From Desulfobacteraceae bacterium (lineage in GTDB: Bacteria; Desulfobacterota; Desulfobacteria; Desulfobacterales; SURF-15), in the NCBI GenBank assembly GCA_003599475.1, contig QZKK01000199.1, positions 1 through 13,060 of the forward strand: a stretch of 13,060 bases of DNA, in the 5' to 3' direction. A program made the translations under genes and the position numbers. Positions 6,297 to 12,058 of this stretch are shown in pieces. Below the pieces are notes generated by a model. The model made no database searches and was not told the origin of the DNA. It saw only the letters and a list, made by a program, of their open reading frames with translations. Each line of letters starts with the position of its first letter. Positions within the stretch are counted from its first letter, which is position 1.

Positions 6297-7424
6297 TTAT
6301 AGCTTCTGCGCCTGCATGAAGTTGTCGAAACCGGCTTCCGCGAACCGGAACCACATGTTCTGGTCTGCACGGAAATTGGTATAGTCCTCGTAAATCTTTT
6401 TCCAGCGGGGGTTCTTCTCGGAAAGCTCGGCATACAACGCATTGGCTTCTTTGAAAGCCGCTTCCATGACATCCTTCGGAAAGCGATGCAGCTTGGCGCC
6501 GGCGGCCACCAGTTGCTTCAGGGCGACGGGGTTTTTGGCGTCATACGTAGTCTGCATCACAACGTGCGCATGCGCCGACGCCGCCTCGATCATGGCCTTG
6601 TATTCCGCCGACAGCGCTTCGTAGGATTTGATGTTGACGTAGAGATCGGTCTGCGCGCTGCCCTCCCACCAGCCGGGATAGTAATAGTGGGGCGCCACCT
6701 TGTAGAAGCCCAGCTTGTAGTCGTCATAGGGACCGACAAACTCGACGGCGTCGATGGTGCCTTTCTCCAGCGCCTGGTAGATTTCACCGGCGGGGATGCT
6801 CTGCGTCACGACGCCGAGGCGCTCCTGTACCTTTCCGGCGATTCCGGCGGTGCGCATCTTGAGGCCCTTCATGTCTGCCAGAGACTTGATTTCCTTGCGG
6901 TACCAGCCGCCCATCTGGGCGTTGGTGTTGCCCATCGGGAAGTTGATGATGTTGTAGTTCTGCAAGAACTCCCGCATCAGCTTCAAGCCGTTCCCCTGGT
7001 ACATCCAGGCCGTCATCTGGCGCGAGTTGAGGCCGAAGGGGATGGCCGTGCCCATGGCGAAGGTGTCGTCCTTGCCGAAGAAATAGTAGGGCGCGGTATG
7101 GCAGCACTCGATGGTGCCGTTCTGAACCGCATCGACCACGCCGAAGGCGGGGACAAGCTCGCCCGCAGGGTGGACCGTGATCGTGAACTTGCCGCCGGAC
7201 ATCGCACCCATCAGCTTGGCAAAGATTTCTGCAGGCCCCAAGAGCGCGTCAAGCGACTTGGGGAAGCTGGAGGCAAGGCGCCAGCGAAGTGTGTCCTGGC
7301 CATGAACCGGCGAGGTCGTAACCCCCATGCCGGCGGCAAGGCCCGCGCCGGCGACGAGGCCCGCACCGGCCTTCTTCAGGAATGACCGTCTTTGCATGGA
7401 AGTCTCCTTGATTGATTCCTTCAT
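6297..7424 (-). CDS. dctP: TRAP transporter substrate-binding protein, TakP/FcbT1-like (DctP family)
   Basis: This periplasmic binding protein captures an organic anion for DctQM. From the second ATG (7397) it reads MQRRSFLKKAGAG, a twin-arginine signal (Q-R-R-S-F-L-K) with a hydrophobic core to about residue 30 and likely cleavage near VHGQ. Numbered from that ATG (366 residues), TakP-type motifs are NTNAQMGGWYRKEI (157-170), KMRTAG with Arg182, and EFVGPYDDYKLGFYKVAPHYYYPGWWEG (219-246). In characterised TakP proteins the equivalent Gln, Arg and Glu-Trp positions bind sodium and a 2-oxo acid; here the Trp is Phe220. Two starts have good ribosome sites: 7424 (AAGGAGGG, 8-base spacing, chosen) and 7397 (AAGGAG, 6-base spacing). 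The gene is convergent with dctQM rather than in their operon. Confidence 0.92.
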   Translation of the reverse strand: MKESIKETSMQRRSFLKKAGAGLVAGAGLAAGMGVTTSPVHGQDTLRWRLASSFPKSLDALLGPAEIFAKLMGAMSGGKFTITVHPAGELVPAFGVVDAVQNGTIECCHTAPYYFFGKDDTFAMGTAIPFGLNSRQMTAWMYQGNGLKLMREFLQNYNIINFPMGNTNAQMGGWYRKEIKSLADMKGLKMRTAGIAGKVQERLGVVTQSIPAGEIYQALEKGTIDAVEFVGPYDDYKLGFYKVAPHYYYPGWWEGSAQTDLYVNIKSYEALSAEYKAMIEAASAHAHVVMQTTYDAKNPVALKQLVAAGAKLHRFPKDVMEAAFKEANALYAELSEKNPRWKKIYEDYTNFRADQNMWFRFAEAGFDNFMQAQKL

Positions 7425-7474
7425 CGAATTGTCCCTCCTTCGTTCACAAGTTGGTTTTCCCGTAAACTGTCGAG

Positions 7475-7506
7475 AATATATCTGATAAATTCCCAATATT
7501 CGTCAA
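7475..7506 (-). promoter_or_regulatory. Weak candidate promoter for dctP
   Basis: On the minus strand TTGACG (7506-7501) precedes TATATT (7480-7475), but with a 20-base spacer, longer than the ideal 17. It is suitably placed about 50 bases upstream of the dctP ribosome site. Spacing makes this uncertain. Confidence 0.3.
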
Positions 7507-7576
7507 CTTAGTCTCTTTACCACGAAATTGCAATCGTCTGGATGCCTATTGGGTGGAGCAGATCGAGCATCGAGCC

Positions 7577-7604
7577 TTGACATGGAGAGATGCTGTTTTA
7601 CAAT
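7577..7604 (+). promoter_or_regulatory. Strong sigma70 promoter candidate for the PKS-like operon
   Basis: Full-consensus TTGACA (7577-7582) is followed after 16 bases by TACAAT (7599-7604), a 5/6 match. The predicted transcript start is near 7611. It points toward the PKS-like gene, and no other plus-strand gene intervenes. Confidence 0.65.
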
Positions 7605-7802
7605 CCGTCGTAGGTACACAAAAACGGCATGAAGAGCGGCGATGACGCAAACCTGCAATCGCCCGGCAACCTTTTTCCTGAAGGTGCTCATTCCAGCCCG
7701 CAAGGGGGGACATGTGGTCTCGATGACAAAGGAAAATCTCCTGCTTTCACTATCCGGAGATACCCGCCTCACCAAGAACCGCCCCCGTAATTCCCGTACC
7801 GG

Positions 7803-7841
7803 ATTCCGGCTGTGTTTTTTCAAGAAAATGAGAGCCGGAAT
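7803..7841. repeat. Inverted repeat in the PKS-like leader
   Basis: ATTCCGGCT (7803-7811) and AGCCGGAAT (7833-7841) are perfect 9-bp complements around a 21-base loop. No T run follows, so it is not a standard terminator. It could be a leader hairpin or a protein-binding site. Confidence 0.5.
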
Positions 7842-7934
7842 TCCATAAAATTCGGGAGATGGAACGGGCCGCCTGGGTCGATTGAAACAATCGCATCGGA
7901 TCATGAAGTCGAACATGAATGGGAGACAGGCCGG

Positions 7935-10694
7935 ATGAAAAAGACGGTTTTCATATATTCGGGTGAAGGGACGCAGAGCAGCGAAAGCCAGTCCAGACTT
8001 TTGAAAAATTCGAAGCTCTGGTCCCAAATAGAAGATATTTTCGCTTCGAAGCTGGGTTTGAATCTCGAAGAGGTCTGGAATCGCGAAACCGGAAGGAACC
8101 GCTGTCCATACAGCCCCTTGCTGACTGTGGCAACGCAAATTTGCCTCTCCGACATCTGGCGTCGATGGGGGTATCGTCCGGATGTCGTAATCGGCCACAG
8201 CACCGGTGAATTGGCAGCCGCTCACCAGGCCGGCTTTTATCCGCTGGAAGAAGTGCTCCGTCTGGCGCATCGGATCGGGGAGGCGGCTTCCCGGCTGAAC
8301 GGGAAAATGATCCACGGCAGCCTGTCCGATGCGCAGATTGCAGACCTTCCGGTTCATCTTTCCTCTTTCAATTTCGAAGCCGAAAACGGCCGGCATGTCA
8401 CGCTCAGCGGGTATGACGGCGAAATGGACGATTTTTTGCGGAAACATCCGGATTTCGTAAGGATGAAGCTTCCCCACCCCTGGCACCATCCGGATTATCG
8501 GCGGTTTTCCGATGAGCTCCCGCTCGTCGAAGCGGCTCGAATCGATGAGGGGAGGTTCGTGTCGGGTATTACGGCCTGTTTTGAAACCCGCCTGCAGGAC
8601 GATTACTGGAGACGGTGGCTGGTAAGTCCGGTCGACTTTATTCGAGCGATCCAGGCCGTCGAAAAACGGTACGGGGAGAATCATCTGGATATCGTTGAAA
8701 TCGGCTTCCACCCGGTATTGGAAAAGTGCTGCAGGGTTTTCGAAAATTATACCTATGCGTCATCGATGTTCCGCGGAGAAGACGATATCGGCTGGATCAT
8801 GCACCAGAGAAATAAACTAGACGATTCCGTTTTTCTCGAGAAGTTGAAAGAAGCCATCGACGCATTCAAGCCGCAGGTCGATTTCAGCACCCCCCTCGCC
8901 TACCAGGGGTTCGGCTCACTGGAATTTGCAGAGCTTTCCGCCATCCTGCAGCCGTATTTTCCGTCGCTTGCACCGCAGGACTTCTACCGCTACAAATCGA
9001 TCGACCGGCTGATCGAACGATTCGGCCGGGAAAAGACGGCGGCATCGCAGAACAGCATCCACCGCCCCGGCCTTGGGAAAAACGAGGTCGTGATTTCCGG
9101 GATGAGCTGCCGGTTCCCGTCTGCCGTGCAAACGCTGACGCAATTCTGGGATATGTTGTCGAGCGGAGAGGACCAGGTGAGAGAGGAGCCCGGAAGAGGA
9201 GCCTCGGAGGCCGGGTATCTGAACGATTCGGTTGCCCGGTTCGACCATGAGTATTTCCATATCTCTCCGGCGGAAGCCCGTACGATGGATCCCCAGCAGA
9301 TCCTTGCCCTGGAATTGGTCGAAATGCTCTGGAAGGATGCCGGGATCGATCCGGAAGCACTGGACGGAAGCAGGGTCGGGGTCTATATCGGCGCCTGGAG
9401 CCAGGAGTATCGCGGAGATCGAACCTCGGTCTACTACCCGACCGGGACCAATCCGAGCCTCATCGCGGCAAGAATCAGCCATCACTATGACTTGAGAGGG
9501 CCAAGCTTAGTCTTGAACAGCGCCTGCTCCTCCTCACAGGTGGCTCTTCATTATGCGGTCAAAGATATCGAAGCCGGCCGTGTGGATTACGCAGTCGCAG
9601 GCGGCGTCAACATGCTGCTGGACGAAAGATTTACCGGAAGTATGAGGAACTCCGGGTTTTTGTCCCGGAACAACCGGTGCAAGGTCTTCGACGAGGCCGC
9701 CGACGGATATGTGCGCGCGGAAGGCGGGGGAATGCTTCTTCTGGTGAACAAGTCCCTGGCGGATCGATATTACGCCGAGATCGCAGGTTCCGCCGTCAAT
9801 CAAAACGGGGGCCGCTCGCAGGTGATCACCGCACCGCATCCGGAGGCCCAGGAGGAGTTGATCACCGCCGCCTGCCGGGATGCGGGGATTCGCCCGCAAG
9901 AGATCGCATACGTCGAATGCCACGGAACGGGGACAAAAATCGGGGATCCCATCGAGATTGCGGCAATTCAGAATACGGTTGCCAGAAACCGGAAAGACCC
10001 CTGCTACATCGGTTCGGTAAAATCGAACATGGGGCATCTGGAATCCGCAGCCGGAATCGCCGGGCTGATCAAATCGGTTTCGATCTTAAACCACGGGATC
10101 ATCCCGCCCAATCTGCACTTCCATCGGCCGAATCCCTACATCGACTTTAAATCCCACCGGATCCGGGTGGTTGTGGAAGAAACCGGAATCGATCCTCTCT
10201 CCCTCATCGGTGTCGGCAGCTTCGGGTTCGGCGGCACCAACGCCTATATCATCGTCAAAGGGGCGGAAGCGGCGGTTCGCAAAGAGATCGTACCGCTTGC
10301 AGTCCCGTTCGATCGGGAGAGGGCCTCTTCTCTCAGCCGGTACATCCGGCTCGAGGAGCATGAAACCGGAAGGGCTTTCGCGGAACCGGTCAGGATAAAC
10401 GCCGCGGCCGTAAGGGCGGTTTCCAGGGAGGATATCGACAGGCTGGTCGGCGAGCTCTTTTTCCAGTTGACGCGCATCGGAGATATCGATCCGGACGTCG
10501 AGTTGACGGACCAGGGGCTCGACTCCATGAGCGGAGCGGAAATGATCTCACAATTGGAGAAAGCACTCAGGATCGAAATCGATCCGGATATCCTCTTCGA
10601 ACATCCCCTGCGGGACCGGTTTGTGGATGAACTGTACGCACTCGCAAACGGGGCCGGCATCGAGGCGGCGTATGAAGAAAGGTCGATTCGATGA
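7935..10694 (+). CDS. Polyketide-synthase-like protein, domains AT-ACP-KS-ACP
   Basis: This 919-residue multidomain protein is predicted to load an acyl unit and condense it on carrier domains. An acyltransferase (1-285) has GHSTGE with Ser89, Arg113 and a probable catalytic His184 in PWHHPDY. A first carrier-like domain (about 298-364) has YQGFGSLEF with Ser328 but Gly327 instead of the usual Asp. A ketosynthase (about 384-775) has all catalytic residues: Cys531 in NSACSSS, His663 in ECHGTGT, Lys696 and His701 in KSNMGHLE, then GSFGFGGTNAY. A second carrier (about 828-905) has canonical GLDSM with Ser864. No ketoreductase, dehydratase or thioesterase is visible. The ATG at 7935 is chosen because the AT domain begins there (FIYSGEGTQ) and GGGAGA lies 8 bases upstream; an in-frame GTG at 7812 adds unconserved residues. 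The stop overlaps the next gene. Confidence 0.9.
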   Translation: MKKTVFIYSGEGTQSSESQSRLLKNSKLWSQIEDIFASKLGLNLEEVWNRETGRNRCPYSPLLTVATQICLSDIWRRWGYRPDVVIGHSTGELAAAHQAGFYPLEEVLRLAHRIGEAASRLNGKMIHGSLSDAQIADLPVHLSSFNFEAENGRHVTLSGYDGEMDDFLRKHPDFVRMKLPHPWHHPDYRRFSDELPLVEAARIDEGRFVSGITACFETRLQDDYWRRWLVSPVDFIRAIQAVEKRYGENHLDIVEIGFHPVLEKCCRVFENYTYASSMFRGEDDIGWIMHQRNKLDDSVFLEKLKEAIDAFKPQVDFSTPLAYQGFGSLEFAELSAILQPYFPSLAPQDFYRYKSIDRLIERFGREKTAASQNSIHRPGLGKNEVVISGMSCRFPSAVQTLTQFWDMLSSGEDQVREEPGRGASEAGYLNDSVARFDHEYFHISPAEARTMDPQQILALELVEMLWKDAGIDPEALDGSRVGVYIGAWSQEYRGDRTSVYYPTGTNPSLIAARISHHYDLRGPSLVLNSACSSSQVALHYAVKDIEAGRVDYAVAGGVNMLLDERFTGSMRNSGFLSRNNRCKVFDEAADGYVRAEGGGMLLLVNKSLADRYYAEIAGSAVNQNGGRSQVITAPHPEAQEELITAACRDAGIRPQEIAYVECHGTGTKIGDPIEIAAIQNTVARNRKDPCYIGSVKSNMGHLESAAGIAGLIKSVSILNHGIIPPNLHFHRPNPYIDFKSHRIRVVVEETGIDPLSLIGVGSFGFGGTNAYIIVKGAEAAVRKEIVPLAVPFDRERASSLSRYIRLEEHETGRAFAEPVRINAAAVRAVSREDIDRLVGELFFQLTRIGDIDPDVELTDQGLDSMSGAEMISQLEKALRIEIDPDILFEHPLRDRFVDELYALANGAGIEAAYEERSIR

Positions 10695-11836
10695 AAGCCA
10701 TGCCGACAACGCATGTGGGTTCTTTGCCCCGCCCTCCGGAAATGATGGTGAAAATGCTTCGAAACCTCGAGATCACCGGCGATGATCTCAGGGAGTACTT
10801 GACCGAGGTCGTGGGAAAACAGCTTGCCCTCGGAATCGATACGATCAACAACGGCGAGCTGCCGAGGACAGACTATGTGCATTCGACCGTCAGCCGCATT
10901 TCCGGCTTCGGCGCCACCGGAAGTGCACCGGTTCCCCAGGACCTGGAGGAACTGCCCGAATTGTCCAGGCGGTTTACCGGCAGGAACGGATTGATTACGC
11001 TGAATCCGAAAGCACCGGTCGATCTGCCGGCATGTTCGGAACCGCTCTCCTACACCGGAGAAGCTTCTCTCCGGGTAGAACTGGAAATGATGACCGGTGT
11101 ATACGAGAGGCTCAGGGGATCCTATCCGGAGGCAAACACGGATCTTTTTTTCACCTCCCCTTCCCCGGGGACCGTCGCCCTTTTCATGGAAAACAGATAC
11201 TATCCGACTTATCCGGCATACCTCGAGGCGCTGGCTGCGGCACTGAAGAAAGAATATGAAATGATCATCGGCTGCGGCTTTCAGCTCCAGATCGACTGCC
11301 CGGATCTTGCCATGGGCCGGCATACGCGATTCAAGCATCTGTCGGAAAGCGAATTCCTTGCGATCCTCGATATGAATATTTCTGCATTGAATCATGCCCT
11401 TACCTCGATCGATCCGGGGAGATGCCGGGTGCATATCTGCTGGGGAAACTACCCCGGTACGCATCATCGCGACATCGATTTGAAAAAGATTTTCGGCTCC
11501 ATCATGTCCGTAAACGCCCGGTTCGTGTCCCTGGAATCCGCGAATCAGCGGCATGCACACGAATGGACCGTGTTTCGGGAGTTGCGCTTTCCCGAAGACA
11601 AGGTGCTGATGCCCGGGGTCATCGATACCCGTTCAAACACCGTGGAACACCCCGATCTGGTCGCCCAGCGCATTCTGAACTTTGCCGGCATCCTCGGCCC
11701 GGACCGGGTGATCGCCTCGACCGACTGCGGGTTTGCCACGACCGCATCCGCAGCAAGCGTTTCCGGCGAGGCGGCCTGGTTGAAGCTGGCCTCCCTGGTC
11801 GAGGGGGCCAGGCGTGCAGGCAAGCATCTGCCCTGA
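10691..11836 (+). CDS. MetE-like (cobalamin-independent methionine synthase II family) protein
   Basis: This 381-residue protein has the fold of the C-terminal half of cobalamin-independent methionine synthase (COG0620, UROD/MetE superfamily), which activates a thiol on zinc for alkyl transfer. The opening TTHVGSLPRPPEM (6-18) and QIDCPDLAM (200-208) are family marks. All four zinc ligands appear present: His248 and Cys250 in VHICWGNY, Glu282 in SLESANQR, and Cys346 in ASTDCGFAT. The N-terminal half of full MetE is absent, as in stand-alone relatives such as epoxyalkane:coenzyme M transferase (about 377 residues). Its start overlaps the PKS-like stop as ATGA, so the two are translationally coupled and likely act in one pathway. 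A role in thiol alkylation or cleavage, or methyl transfer, is inferred; true methionine synthesis seems less likely in this context. Confidence 0.88.
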   Translation: MKAMPTTHVGSLPRPPEMMVKMLRNLEITGDDLREYLTEVVGKQLALGIDTINNGELPRTDYVHSTVSRISGFGATGSAPVPQDLEELPELSRRFTGRNGLITLNPKAPVDLPACSEPLSYTGEASLRVELEMMTGVYERLRGSYPEANTDLFFTSPSPGTVALFMENRYYPTYPAYLEALAAALKKEYEMIIGCGFQLQIDCPDLAMGRHTRFKHLSESEFLAILDMNISALNHALTSIDPGRCRVHICWGNYPGTHHRDIDLKKIFGSIMSVNARFVSLESANQRHAHEWTVFRELRFPEDKVLMPGVIDTRSNTVEHPDLVAQRILNFAGILGPDRVIASTDCGFATTASAASVSGEAAWLKLASLVEGARRAGKHLP

Positions 11837-11920
11837 ACCGGATCAGGTTTGGAACTGAAGGGTTTTACTTTTTCATGCATGCGAAATTATTGTGGAGTAA
11901 ACAATTTCAACATATGAGGA

Positions 11921-11985
11921 CACAGAGTTCACAGAGCGAACGAGAAGTGCGTTATTTCCATATCTTCTTGCTCTCTGTGGTTTTT
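11921..11985 (+). terminator. CACAGAG/CTCTGTG stem-loop with T run
   Basis: CACAGAG occurs at 11921-11927 and 11930-11936, and its complement CTCTGTG at 11973-11979, directly followed by TTTTT (11981-11985). This can act as a terminator for the PKS-like/MetE-like operon, 85-150 bases past its end, although the loop of 36 bases is long. CACAGAG-type inverted repeats are common dispersed elements in related genomes (recalled, not checked), so it may equally be such a repeat. Confidence 0.45.
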
Positions 11986-12058
11986 AAATGGCCCATCCAT
12001 GCGTGATCGTATCTATAGAGCACATAGTCGGAAGATAAGAACAGCAGAGGAACTGCCC

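Larger units (their letters stand above)
7498..7934. other. Intergenic leader between dctP and the PKS-like gene
   Basis: About 440 bases separate the divergent dctP and PKS-like genes. The right portion holds a strong plus-strand promoter at 7577-7604 and an inverted repeat at 7803-7841. A 68-codon plus-strand frame (7642-7848, starting MTQTCNRPATFF) lies within the leader. It has only a weak ribosome site and no recognised homology, so it is not called a gene. If transcription begins near 7611, the PKS-like message carries an untranslated leader of about 325 bases. Confidence 0.5.

Noticed and set aside
6486..7385. 299-codon plus-strand frame opposite the binding-protein gene
   Set aside because: The minus-strand frame has a Tat signal, ribosome sites and TakP motifs; this is its complement.
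7642..7848. Possible 68-residue gene in the PKS-like leader
   Set aside because: Weak ribosome site, no recognised similarity, and it overlaps the leader inverted repeat. Kept only as a possible leader peptide in the findings.
7503..8711. 402-codon minus-strand frame over the leader and AT domain
   Set aside because: It is antisense to a PKS acyltransferase with intact motifs and has no recognised domain. Its length reflects low stop density opposite the coding strand.
10244..11560. 438-codon minus-strand frame opposite the PKS end and MetE-like gene
   Set aside because: It spans two plus-strand genes with conserved catalytic motifs and shows no family features of its own.
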